From NCBI GenBank assembly GCA_002367335.1, contig DFBI01000024.1, positions 1,069-20,413 of the forward strand: a stretch of DNA of 19,345 bases, given 5' to 3'. The translations under genes and the position numbers were made by a program. Below are positions 6,728-14,337 of this stretch, in pieces. Under the pieces are notes generated by a model. It was not told the origin of the DNA, made no database searches, and saw nothing but the letters and a program-made list of their open reading frames with translations. Origin of the DNA: Syntrophaceae bacterium UBA3084. GTDB taxonomy: Bacteria; Desulfobacterota; Syntrophia; Syntrophales; UBA6807. Positions within the stretch are counted from its first letter, which is position 1, and every line of letters begins with the position of its first letter.

Positions 6728-8356
6728 TCAATCTTTGACTCTTGAAATAACCTCTTGCAGTTCGGCACCTTCGAATACATCCATAACTTTCTGTACAAGG
6801 GGGTGGTTCAGTGCCTCATTTTTAATATTATTTATATTTTTATTTATACCATTGTCAATCGAGGTGTTATCATCTCCAGATCCCGGGGCCAGCGATTCTA
6901 TCTCTATGGTCACATCATCCCGAAAAAAATCCTTTGATATATCAGTCAGATAATCCATTTGAGACTTTTCGATGATATCGTCCAGGAAAATATATCCTTT
7001 CTGAAAACCGATTTTTATACATCTGTTTTCATATCCAAGAAAATTACCGGGCTCAATTTTGGACCACAGAAGAGGATTTTTCTTTTTTAAAAAATTCTTG
7101 TAATTTGCCCAGAGATTATCCCCGGATATCTGTTCGTCCATGTTTTTCTCACGGGTTTCCGGCAGATCGTGATATGGCGGCGCACTTCTTCGTTCTGTCT
7201 CACCCTTTGAAGAAAGCCTCCTCTCAAGATTTTCCATTCTTGATACAATTTCATCCACCGGTATCACCGGTTCAAGATAAGCCATCTGCACAATAACAAA
7301 TTCAAGGTTTAATCTGGGATCAATGCTCTTTTTTATCTCCTCCTCTTCCGCCATCAGAATGTCCAGTAAACGCTGGAGTGTTTCCCTTGAAACCTTTTCC
7401 GCCTGTTTTTCAAGTTCCGCAAGTTCATCATCGGGAAGATCAACAATGGCGTGACTACTCCCCGTTATCTTTATTATCAGCATGTTCATGAAGTGATGGA
7501 GAAGCAATTGATAGAACTGCTTCATATCTGTACCCGAATAATAACTCTCATCTATAATCTTCAGGCAGATACCGGCATTTCTTTCAAGGAGTGCCTTTGA
7601 AATGTCAAAAAGAAAATGCCTGTCTTTTAAGCCGAGGAGTTCTTCTACGTCATTGTCTTTGATATCAGTGCCGGCATAGGATATTAACTGATCAAAGATG
7701 CTCTGGGCGTCCCTTATACTCCCCTCTCCGCTCTGGGCAATCCACATCAACCCGTTATCACTGATATTGATTCTCTCTTCTCCGGCAATCTTTTTTAAAT
7801 TATCTGAAATTTGCTTTATCGATACCCTCTTGAAGTCAAAATGCTGGCATCTGGAAAGAATAGTTAGTGGAACCTTGTGAATTTCTGTCGTTGCAAATAT
7901 AAAGATTACATGGGGTGGAGGTTCTTCAAGAGTTTTGAGAAGTGCGTTAAATGCCGGATTGGTCAGCATGTGAACTTCGTCAATGATATACACTTTGTAT
8001 CGTGCAGATACGGGTGAAAATTTGATATTTTCCCTCAGTTCCCTTATCTCATCGATCCCCCTGTTGGAAGCTCCATCGATTTCCCGAACATCCAGAGATA
8101 TTCCAGCCGTGATTTCTTTACAGTGGACACATTTATTACAGGGAATTTCAGTCGGCCCCTGCACGCAATTAACTGCTTTGGCCAGGATACGGGCTACAGA
8201 AGTTTTCCCCACCCCTCTGGGACCACTGAATATAAAAGCATGTGCAATTCTGTCATACTTGATAGAATTTTTCAGGGTTCTTACGACATGGTCCTGTCCT
8301 ATGACATCCTCAAAGATTTGTGGTCTGCATTTTCGGGCCAGAACGAGATACTCCAT
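6728..8356 (-). CDS. dnaX: DNA polymerase III subunits tau (and probably gamma)
   Basis: DnaX is the clamp-loader ATPase that opens the sliding clamp and, as tau, ties the replisome together. I start it at ATG 8356 (MEYLVLARKCRPQIFEDVIG). CAGGAG lies eight bases upstream, and the reading frame that extends further would run toward the SRP RNA. The product is 542 residues. Visible are Walker A GPRGVGKT (45-52), a zinc finger with Cys64, 73, 76 and 79, Walker B YIIDEVHML, and the arginine-finger region TILSRCQHF. After about residue 370 comes a variable linker, then the tau-specific C-terminal region starting near WANYKNFLKKKNP. Overlapping slippery heptamers at codons 422-425 suggest a shorter gamma form of 434 residues. 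Confidence 0.95.
   Translation of the reverse strand: MEYLVLARKCRPQIFEDVIGQDHVVRTLKNSIKYDRIAHAFIFSGPRGVGKTSVARILAKAVNCVQGPTEIPCNKCVHCKEITAGISLDVREIDGASNRGIDEIRELRENIKFSPVSARYKVYIIDEVHMLTNPAFNALLKTLEEPPPHVIFIFATTEIHKVPLTILSRCQHFDFKRVSIKQISDNLKKIAGEERINISDNGLMWIAQSGEGSIRDAQSIFDQLISYAGTDIKDNDVEELLGLKDRHFLFDISKALLERNAGICLKIIDESYYSGTDMKQFYQLLLHHFMNMLIIKITGSSHAIVDLPDDELAELEKQAEKVSRETLQRLLDILMAEEEEIKKSIDPRLNLEFVIVQMAYLEPVIPVDEIVSRMENLERRLSSKGETERRSAPPYHDLPETREKNMDEQISGDNLWANYKNFLKKKNPLLWSKIEPGNFLGYENRCIKIGFQKGYIFLDDIIEKSQMDYLTDISKDFFRDDVTIEIESLAPGSGDDNTSIDNGINKNINNIKNEALNHPLVQKVMDVFEGAELQEVISRVKD
7053..7094 (-). promoter_or_regulatory. Candidate programmed -1 frameshift site in dnaX
   Basis: On the minus strand the tract T6A6G (7082-7094) reads in the dnaX frame as AAT TTT TTA AAA AAG. 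It thus contains U UUU UUA and A AAA AAG, both -1 slippery heptamers in the correct phase; the second is the one used in E. coli dnaX. Slipping at either leads to the same -1 frame, which adds Glu-Lys-Ser-Ser-Ser-Val-Val-Gln-Asn and stops at TGA (7053-7055). The predicted product has 434 residues, very close to E. coli gamma (431). I see no strong upstream Shine-Dalgarno-like stimulator and only a weak downstream stem. Confidence 0.55.
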
Positions 8357-8410
8357 GTAAAATACTCCTGGAATGAGAATCTTTCGTATTTCTGGATCTG
8401 ATTCTGTAAT

Positions 8411-8518
8411 AAAAAAGATAGCCAGGCTTCCCCGCAGCACACGAAGGTAATTGCTGCCGCTGCTTCCTTCCGGACCTGACGGGGTTCACAACCCTCCGTT
8501 GCACGGGACCCGGCTATC
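8411..8518 (-). ncRNA. ffs: Small bacterial signal recognition particle RNA (4.5S) with terminal U-run
   Basis: On the minus strand, 8518 to 8417 gives about 102 bases whose ends pair (GATAGCC with GGCTATC), forming one long hairpin. The apex carries the family hallmark GTCAGGTCCGGAAGGAAGCAGC, split here as GTCAGG-TCC-GGAA-GGA-AGCAGC. The GGAA tetraloop is at 8468-8471 and the symmetric and asymmetric internal loops bind Ffh. Six U residues follow directly (8411-8416), as expected for termination. The RNA pairs with Ffh and the FtsY receptor, also in this window, to target membrane proteins. It lies just before dnaX, as in Bacillus. Confidence 0.95.
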
Positions 8519-8541
8519 AAAAAGTTCGTAAATATGATACA

Positions 8542-8696
8542 TTCGTAAAAAGTCCAAATCTTGTCACTCCCGCGCAGGCGGGAGTCTATAAGTGCTTGAA
8601 AAGACTGGATTCCCGTGAAAACGGGAATCCAGTCTTTTCAAGCACTTACGAGGGCTCTGGACTCCGGTTTTCACCGGAGTGACGACTTTTTACGAA
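8542..8696. repeat. Nested palindromic (MITE/REP-like) repeat element, 155 bp
   Basis: The ends are a perfect 13-bp inverted repeat TTCGTAAAAAGTC (8542-8554) / GACTTTTTACGAA (8684-8696). Inside each end lies GTCACTCC with its own hairpin: CTCCCGC-GCAG-GCGGGAG on the left (inside 8563-8586) and CTCCGGT-TTTC-ACCGGAG on the right (inside 8660-8683). At the centre is a perfect 28-bp stem, 8589-8616 with 8621-8648, around a GAAA loop. The halves are the same except for an eight-base insertion (CAAATCTT) on the left, a changed side-hairpin sequence, and a longer arm between side hairpin and central stem on the right. No protein is encoded and no target-site duplication is evident. The form fits a non-autonomous mobile repeat; copies elsewhere in the genome would confirm this. 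Confidence 0.85.
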
Positions 8697-8774
8697 GCCA
8701 TCAATTATAGATAGCGCACTTACTTTGCCTTAACTAACTACAACTAGTCGGGAGATGATCCACAAATACTATAA

Positions 8775-8869
<95 letters not shown>

Positions 8870-8884
8870 AGAAACAGCAATTAG

Positions 8885-8978
8885 TGGCGGAGAGGGTGGG
8901 ATTCGAACCCACGTGGGAGCTTTTGACCCCCAAGTCGATTTCGAGTCGACCCCGTTACGACCACTTCGGTACCTCTCC
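8885..8978 (-). tRNA. tRNA-Ser (anticodon CGA)
   Basis: The minus strand from 8978 folds as a class II tRNA. The acceptor stem is GGAGAGG/CCTCTCC, with discriminator G and encoded CCA (8885-8887). The anticodon loop CTCGAAA places CGA at 8941-8943. It has a long variable arm and the T-loop GGTTCGAATCC. It reads the UCG codon. The tRNA begins 34 bases after the tadA stop, and I see no clear separate promoter, so cotranscription with tadA is possible. Confidence 0.96.
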
Positions 8979-9012
8979 ATAACAAGTTATCTTACAATAA
9001 AATAGCCTAGGT

Positions 9013-9465
9013 TCATAACCTCTTTTTTCGAAAAAATCTACTTAAAATTTCACTGCACTCATTCTCCAACACACTGCCCGTTACATCAACAGAATGATTT
9101 AATTTCCCATCGTTGAGTATATTGTAAAGAGAAAACACCCCTCCACTTTTGGGGTCATGGGCACCGAATACAAGTCTCGATATTCTTGCCTGTATAATTG
9201 CTCCGGCACACATAACGCAAGGTTCAAGGGTAACATAAATTGTCATTCCTGCAAGGCGATAATTGTTAACCCGATCTGCGGCCTTCCTGATAGCTAAAAT
9301 CTCTGCATGCGCCGAAGGGTCATTCATTGAAATGGATTTATTATGAGCCTTTGACAGTATCTCGCCACCTGCAACAATTACAGCACCTACGGGGACCTCG
9401 TCTTCTTCAAGCGCTAATTCTGCTTCTGCAAGGGCTATTCTGATAAATTTCTCATCACGATTCAT
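9013..9465 (-). CDS. tadA: tRNA-specific adenosine-34 deaminase
   Basis: TadA converts A34 to inosine in the tRNA-Arg(ACG) anticodon. The cytidine-deaminase-fold zinc site is complete: H53-A-E55 (SAHAEILAI) and PCVMC (Cys83, Cys86). Glu55 is the proton shuttle. The flanking VPVGAVIV and GAHDPKSGGVFSL are also diagnostic. I start at ATG 9465, giving 150 residues that begin MNRDEKF. An in-frame TTG at 9480 would add five residues but shows no ribosome site. It is the first gene of the conserved tadA, tRNA-Ser, ffs, dnaX, ybaB, recR block and is divergent from the tonB-like gene. Confidence 0.95.
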   Translation of the reverse strand: MNRDEKFIRIALAEAELALEEDEVPVGAVIVAGGEILSKAHNKSISMNDPSAHAEILAIRKAADRVNNYRLAGMTIYVTLEPCVMCAGAIIQARISRLVFGAHDPKSGGVFSLYNILNDGKLNHSVDVTGSVLENECSEILSRFFRKKRL

Positions 9466-9558
9466 TTTTTCACTTAACAATCAGATAAAACAATTTTCGC
9501 ATACAATCAATAACGAAATAGGGAAGATCAACCCGGTAATGATAAGTGAAATTAATTA

Positions 9559-9588
9559 TTGATTTATTTTACATCATTAGAATATGAT
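9559..9588 (+). promoter_or_regulatory. Possible promoter of the tonB-like gene
   Basis: TTGATT (9559-9564, four of six to -35 consensus) and TATGAT (9583-9588, five of six to -10) are separated by 18 bases. The predicted start near 9595 lies between the two possible translation starts and would exclude the upstream TTG. This is a weak, motif-only call. Confidence 0.3.
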
Positions 9589-9606
9589 GGCGAAAATGGT
9601 GCTTAT

Positions 9607-10173
9607 ATGATTTCTAAGAAACTATTTATTATAGCCATTGTAATTTCAGTGATCATCCACATGGCCATCCTGGCAGTATCAGGCGTATTGGAAATTGGCA
9701 GAAACTCCTATACGGACACGTCTTTTACTGTTCACCTTAAAGAACAATCGAAACCTCTTGAAAAAAAGGAGAAACTGAATAATATCATAGCTGTACCTGA
9801 ACCAACCCACAAAACTGCGGGAAACAAAATCAAGAGTACAGATGGTACAGAGGATACAGTTGAACTTGGCAGCAAAAATACGAAGTACTTTTCTTATTTA
9901 AAACAATTGAAAAAAAGGATAGCGAACAAATGGTCATATCCAAAGGAGGCCTATGCCCGTCAAGAAACGGGAACCGCTGTTGTCAAATTTTCTATAGCTG
10001 AAGAGGGAATTCTAGTTGATTCACTTATCATTTCGTCATCAGGTCATGATATTCTTGACAGTGAAGCTCTTCGTGTTGTTCAGGCGGCCGGTCCCTTTAA
10101 CCCTCTCCCTAAAAAATTTAACCTTTCGAAACTGCACATTATAGCAAAATTTCAGTACAATTTAGCAAAGTAA
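9607..10173 (+). CDS. TonB-family energy transducer (orphan)
   Basis: This 188-residue protein has a single N-terminal membrane segment (about residues 6-27), a lysine-rich periplasmic linker (about 40-95) and a C-terminal TonB domain (about 98-188, including WSYPKEAYARQETGTAVVKF and the SGHDILDSEALR helix). The membrane segment contains S14-x3-H18, the SxxxH motif TonB needs for coupling to ExbB/ExbD. This supports starting at ATG 9607. The in-frame TTG at 9559 would put 16 polar residues in front. The linker is not proline-rich as in E. coli TonB. No exbB, exbD or outer-membrane receptor gene is in the window. The MFS gene starts 14 bases downstream. Confidence 0.85.
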   Translation: MISKKLFIIAIVISVIIHMAILAVSGVLEIGRNSYTDTSFTVHLKEQSKPLEKKEKLNNIIAVPEPTHKTAGNKIKSTDGTEDTVELGSKNTKYFSYLKQLKKRIANKWSYPKEAYARQETGTAVVKFSIAEEGILVDSLIISSSGHDILDSEALRVVQAAGPFNPLPKKFNLSKLHIIAKFQYNLAK

Positions 10174-10187
10174 ACCTGTGTGAATTT

Positions 10188-11408
10188 ATGGATAACGAAA
10201 AGAAGATTGTAGTTTTTACCTGTGCGGGACATTTTCTCACCCATTTCTATGAGCTTATCTTCCCGGCCTTAGCCATACCGCTGATGATTTCATTAAAAAT
10301 GCCGCTGGCGGAAGTGTTGAAATTAAGTTTTTTTATGTATCTCCTTTTCGGACTCGGCGCCCTTCCCTCGGGTATTATTTCCGACAGGTACGGTAATCGC
10401 AAAAGCCTGATCATCTTTTTCTTCGGAAGCGGGATAGGAGCGCTGATGACGGCTTTTTCAAATTCGGGAACATCGATTATGCTGTCCCTTGCTGTTGTAG
10501 GTTTTTTTGCCAGCATTTACCACCCCGCCGGAATGGGATTAATATCACTGGGAATCAAAAACAGGGGAATGGCTCTGGGAATCAACGGGGTCGCCGGGAA
10601 CCTGGGCATGGTAAGCGCGCCTTTCGCAGCAGGTTTTTTGAACTGGCTGGCCGGATGGGAAATGACCTATTTGCTCGCAGGAATTTTCAGTATCTTATGG
10701 GGAATCATTATGCTGTTCGCAAATATAGATGAAACACCAATACACAAAGATGTGACAAGTTCCGGTTCTGTTTCCGGCAATAATAATTATATCAAATATT
10801 TTTTGATACTGTGTGTGGTCATGACACTTTCCGGCCTTGCTTACAGGGCAAACAATATTGTCCTGCCGGCTTATCTTGAATTCAAGGCCGGGTTCCTGTG
10901 GAACTTTTTTAAAAACATTTATTTTGCTGACCTTGAGGGAGCGAAAACCATGGCGGCTACGCTTCTTGCTTCGACCATTTACACTGTGGGCATACTGGGA
11001 CAACTTGCGGGAGGCAGGTTGGCTGACAAATATGATCTTCGGTGGATGTATTTTACCTTTCACAGTTTGAGCCTTCCCTTTGTTATTCTTATGGGAATCT
11101 TCAGCGAACAGCTTCTGGTTGTCTCCGCCGCTATCTACATCTTTTTCGCACTGGGAATGCAGCCCATAGAGAATAGTCTGGTAGCAAAATTCACTCCGAG
11201 TAAGTGGAGAAGCACGGGTTACGGGATAAAATTCATCCTGGTCTTTGGTGTAGGATCATTATCTGTCTATCTGGCCGGATGGATAAAAGAGACCTGGAAT
11301 CTGGGAACAGTCTATTTTTTTATCGGTGGCTTAATTGTTGTTTTAGCCATGATAATATTGTTTTTGATCTGGATATCGAGGGGAACACCCTGCAGGAATA
11401 TAGAGTAG
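10188..11408 (+). CDS. Major facilitator superfamily transporter
   Basis: The 406-residue product is strongly hydrophobic, with about twelve predicted membrane spans and a polar central loop around residues 183-205 (IDETPIHKDVTSSG). The loop-2/3 motif A is GIISDRYGNRKS, with a degenerate copy GGRLADKYDLRW in the second half, both as in MFS carriers. FFASIYHPAGMGLIS recalls the fosmidomycin-resistance/FSR-like branch, but the substrate cannot be named. An extra polar stretch (FKAGFLWNFFKNIYFADLEGA) lies between spans 7 and 8. No good ribosome site is visible upstream. It follows the tonB-like gene closely and probably shares its transcript. Confidence 0.85.
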   Translation: MDNEKKIVVFTCAGHFLTHFYELIFPALAIPLMISLKMPLAEVLKLSFFMYLLFGLGALPSGIISDRYGNRKSLIIFFFGSGIGALMTAFSNSGTSIMLSLAVVGFFASIYHPAGMGLISLGIKNRGMALGINGVAGNLGMVSAPFAAGFLNWLAGWEMTYLLAGIFSILWGIIMLFANIDETPIHKDVTSSGSVSGNNNYIKYFLILCVVMTLSGLAYRANNIVLPAYLEFKAGFLWNFFKNIYFADLEGAKTMAATLLASTIYTVGILGQLAGGRLADKYDLRWMYFTFHSLSLPFVILMGIFSEQLLVVSAAIYIFFALGMQPIENSLVAKFTPSKWRSTGYGIKFILVFGVGSLSVYLAGWIKETWNLGTVYFFIGGLIVVLAMIILFLIWISRGTPCRNIE

Positions 11409-11493
11409 TGTCCATCCGGAAATGATGATCACCACGATTCCTTGTCTTGTTTTCCGAACTGTGTTAGAAAATCTCCTGTAACTCAAAAAATAC

Positions 11494-11502
11494 TGATATA
11501 AT
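11494..11502 (+). promoter_or_regulatory. Extended -10 promoter just before moaA
   Basis: TGATATAAT is a perfect extended -10 (TGn-TATAAT). No -35 is recognisable 16-18 bases upstream, as is common for extended -10 promoters. Transcription would start about 11508-11510, only five to seven bases before the ATG at 11515, giving a near-leaderless message. Confidence 0.5.
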
Positions 11503-11514
11503 AAGTTGGGTTTA

Positions 11515-12507
11515 ATGCTGGATAATCACAACAGGGAAATCAATTACCTGAGAGTCTCTGTTACAGACAGATGCAACCTGCGCTGTGTCTATTGCATGCC
11601 GAAAGAAGGACTATCACTCTTAGGGCACAAAGACATCTTAAGCTACGAGGAAATATTAAGGATCGTTAATGTCGCTGTAAAAACGGGTATTGTAAAGGTT
11701 CGATTAACAGGAGGAGAACCCCTGGTAAGGCGGGGTCTCATCGATTTTATCGCTTCCCTTAGAAAAATAGAGAGCCTGCAAGAGATAACCCTTACAACAA
11801 ATGGAATACTTTTAGAGCATTTTGCCGAAAGGCTTTTTCAGGCGGGCATAAATCGAATCAACATCAGTCTTGACTCGCTTAATCCCGGTAAATATAGGGA
11901 TATTACCAGAGGTGGTGATTTACATAAGGTGCTTCGCGGGATCGAAAAAGCGGATAGCGTCGGGTTTTCTCCCATAAAGATTAATGTTGTTGCAATAAAA
12001 GGATTTAATGATGACGAAATCCTGGATTTTGCAAAGCTATCCATGAGCAAGCCGTATCAGATAAGATTTATCGAACTTATGCCGATTGGGGATACAGCTG
12101 ATAACAATCAACAGATATATCTCTCCAATGATACAATCAGGGGAAAAATCAGCAGTTTTATTCCTCTTGAACCTGTTAATGGAAATAGAGAAAAAACAGA
12201 TGGTCCCGCCCGGGTGTACAAAATGAGAAGCGCCATGGGCGAAATCGGCCTTATCAGCGCTATGAGTCATGAATTCTGTGAATCTTGTAACAGGCTTCGC
12301 CTAACAGCAGACGGCCACCTGAGAGTATGTCTTGTGTCAGACGACGAGGTGGATCTCAAAAGCCCCATGAGAGCGGGATGCCGTGATTCTGAACTGGAGA
12401 ACTTAATAAAAAAAGCTATTTTTGATAAACCGAAAAGAGCTGATATTCACTGTTATGAACATCAAAGAAAAAAGTGTGTAAGAAACATGTCCTCAATCGG
12501 GGGGTAG
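11515..12507 (+). CDS. moaA: GTP 3',8-cyclase (molybdenum cofactor biosynthesis)
   Basis: MoaA is a radical SAM enzyme that turns GTP into the cyclic precursor intermediate for cPMP, with MoaC. With ATG 11515 the product has 330 residues. The N-terminal cluster motif is C20-N-L-R-C24-V-Y-C27, followed by the SAM motif TGGEPL. The second 4Fe-4S site, which binds GTP, is C-x2-C-x13-C in CESCNRLRLTADGHLRVC. The C-terminus ends in the conserved Gly-Gly tail. A TTG at 11506 would add three residues; ATG is preferred by similarity to the family. It is the first gene of a three-gene operon and no other moa gene is in the window, so the pathway is completed elsewhere. Confidence 0.95.
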   Translation: MLDNHNREINYLRVSVTDRCNLRCVYCMPKEGLSLLGHKDILSYEEILRIVNVAVKTGIVKVRLTGGEPLVRRGLIDFIASLRKIESLQEITLTTNGILLEHFAERLFQAGINRINISLDSLNPGKYRDITRGGDLHKVLRGIEKADSVGFSPIKINVVAIKGFNDDEILDFAKLSMSKPYQIRFIELMPIGDTADNNQQIYLSNDTIRGKISSFIPLEPVNGNREKTDGPARVYKMRSAMGEIGLISAMSHEFCESCNRLRLTADGHLRVCLVSDDEVDLKSPMRAGCRDSELENLIKKAIFDKPKRADIHCYEHQRKKCVRNMSSIGG

Positions 12508-12511
12508 GAAA

Positions 12512-13270
12512 ATGATATTTGATGAGAAAGCGGTACGCTCTTACGAAGACTGGCTTAAATCACCCACCGGATATTATGTTGATTCGAGGGAGAAAAAACT
12601 CATACTTGACCTCCTGGCCCCGAAAGAAGGTGAAAGGTTACTTGATGTCGGCTGCAAAACCGGGAACCATCTCTTTTCTTTAAGGAGGGCGGGGTGCGAT
12701 GTAACGGGCATCGATTCCTCTCCATATATGCTTGATATAGCTCGGAAAAAATTGGGTAACAGGGTTGATTTCCATTCAGGAACCCCTGAAGATCTCCCCT
12801 TCTCCGATAATGAATTTGACATCGTTACGCTGATCTACTGCCTCGAATTCGTCGAAAACCCCCAAAAGACAATAGAAGAAGCAATCAGAGTATCCCGTGA
12901 AAGGGTTTTTGTAGGGTTTTTGAATAAATATTCTTTAACTACACCCCAGAGAAAGGTGAAGGGAATTTTTCACTCATCTTTGCAGAACTTCGGTGTATGG
13001 GAGATAATTGATATGATTAAGAGTAACCTCTCCCATACCTCAATCAAGTGGGGAAGTGTCATTTTTTTTCCTTTAGGCTGGTATCCCCTTGCCTCCGGTC
13101 TTGAGAAATGTGTCCCCGTCACGAAAAATCCCTTCGGTTCTTTTATCGGATTGACATTTCCTGTCATCTATTCTCACATGACCATCCAGGATCCGTTAAA
13201 GGAAGCCCTGAAGGCCGGCGCCGCGGGTGAACAGCGTATGCCCGGAACCGCAAAGGAAATAGAAAAATGA
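12512..13270 (+). CDS. Class I SAM-dependent methyltransferase, substrate unknown
   Basis: This 252-residue protein has the Methyltransf_11 fold. Motif I is LLDVGCKTGNHL (45-52 for DVGCKTGN, with Lys where Gly is usual). The acidic ribose-binding residue lies in VTGIDSSPYML, and LPFSDNEFDIVTLIYCLEFV covers motifs II-III. The C-terminal part (about 145-252) has no recognised motif. It starts four bases after the moaA stop, with GTAGGAA as ribosome site. Its stop overlaps the amrS start (ATGA). The tight coupling suggests a role with one of its neighbours, but I cannot name a substrate. Confidence 0.85.
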   Translation: MIFDEKAVRSYEDWLKSPTGYYVDSREKKLILDLLAPKEGERLLDVGCKTGNHLFSLRRAGCDVTGIDSSPYMLDIARKKLGNRVDFHSGTPEDLPFSDNEFDIVTLIYCLEFVENPQKTIEEAIRVSRERVFVGFLNKYSLTTPQRKVKGIFHSSLQNFGVWEIIDMIKSNLSHTSIKWGSVIFFPLGWYPLASGLEKCVPVTKNPFGSFIGLTFPVIYSHMTIQDPLKEALKAGAAGEQRMPGTAKEIEK

Positions 13271-14277
13271 TAAAAGAAGCAATGTTATATGAAAAGCTGG
13301 ATGATGATAATGTAAGGTGTTATCTTTGCGCTCACAGGTGCGAAATCTCACCCTCAAAACGTGGGATTTGTGGAGTAAGGGAAAACAGGGAGGGAACCCT
13401 CTATACGCTGGTTTATGGAACGATCATTGCGGAAAACGTGGATCCCATTGAGAAAAAACCCCTGTTTCACGTTTACCCGGGATCCAGATCCTTTTCCATA
13501 GCCACCGTCGGCTGCAATTTTCACTGCACCTTCTGTCAAAACTATGACATTTCTCAGATGCCCCGCGAATCGGGAAAAATAATGGGTCGTGAGGCTACGC
13601 CTGAAGAGATTGTTCAACAGGCTGTCAACACAAAGTCGAGGACCATTGCATATACTTATACTGAACCTACAATCTTTTATGAGTTTGCCCGCGATGTTGG
13701 AAAAATTGCCCACGAAAAGGGAATAAAAAATGTCTTTATCACCAACGGCTATATGACAGAAGAAGCCCTGGAAAAAATTTCACCCTGTCTTGATGCTGCA
13801 AATGTTGATCTCAAGGCATTCAGAGATGATTTTTATAAGAAATACTGCGGAGCACGGCTTCAGCCCGTTCTGAACAGTTTGAAAAAGATGAAGGAGCTCG
13901 GCATCTGGGTTGAGGTGACCACCCTTATCATCCCCACCCTTAATGACAGCGATGAAGAACTTAAAGACATTGCTCAATTCATCTATTCACTTGGACCTGA
14001 GATACCCTGGCACATCAGTCGCTTTTATCCCCAGTATGAAATGGACGGTCTGCCACCAACACCCGTGGCAACCCTGCACAGAGCGGCAAAAATTGGTGAA
14101 GAAGCCGGGCTGAAATATGTCTATACGGGCAATGTGCCCGGAGATAAAAAGGAAAACACTTATTGCCCCAAATGTGGAAATCTCCTGATAGACAGACACG
14201 GATTTAATATCAACAAGATAAACCTGGAAGAATCCAAATGCCCCCGATGCGGAACACCGATGGATGGAATATTGTAA
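13267..14277 (+). CDS. amrS: AmmeMemoRadiSam-system radical SAM enzyme AmrS
   Basis: The 336-residue protein has the layout of this radical SAM family, related to pyruvate formate-lyase activating enzymes. An N-terminal CYLCAHRC with Cys18, 21, 25 and 35 comes first. The radical SAM cluster motif follows as GCNFHCTFCQN (Cys83, 87, 90). Then come AYTYTEPTIFYEFARD, DLKAF and a C-terminal zinc-ribbon-like CPKCG...CPRCG. The family reaction is not established. Related genes often sit with AmrA and AmrB proteins, not present here. The start overlaps the methyltransferase stop by four bases. The first AUG is used, with a GAAATAGAAAAA stretch upstream. Confidence 0.93.
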   Translation: MIKEAMLYEKLDDDNVRCYLCAHRCEISPSKRGICGVRENREGTLYTLVYGTIIAENVDPIEKKPLFHVYPGSRSFSIATVGCNFHCTFCQNYDISQMPRESGKIMGREATPEEIVQQAVNTKSRTIAYTYTEPTIFYEFARDVGKIAHEKGIKNVFITNGYMTEEALEKISPCLDAANVDLKAFRDDFYKKYCGARLQPVLNSLKKMKELGIWVEVTTLIIPTLNDSDEELKDIAQFIYSLGPEIPWHISRFYPQYEMDGLPPTPVATLHRAAKIGEEAGLKYVYTGNVPGDKKENTYCPKCGNLLIDRHGFNINKINLEESKCPRCGTPMDGIL

Positions 14278-14337
14278 ATAAAAAACACTACATATTGTGT
14301 TCTAACTTTCAGAAACACATTTTGTTGTGCTTTTTTC

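Noticed and set aside
8299..8520. Minus-strand frames extending dnaX upstream or covering ffs
   Set aside because: They overlap the SRP RNA and the start of dnaX; the dnaX start with its ribosome site at 8356 and the RNA explain the sequence better.
14281..14337. Possible transcription terminator after amrS (AACAC...GTGTT and CACA...TGTG before a T-run)
   Set aside because: The stems are only four or five A/T-rich pairs and the first is not followed by a U-run; too weak to call.
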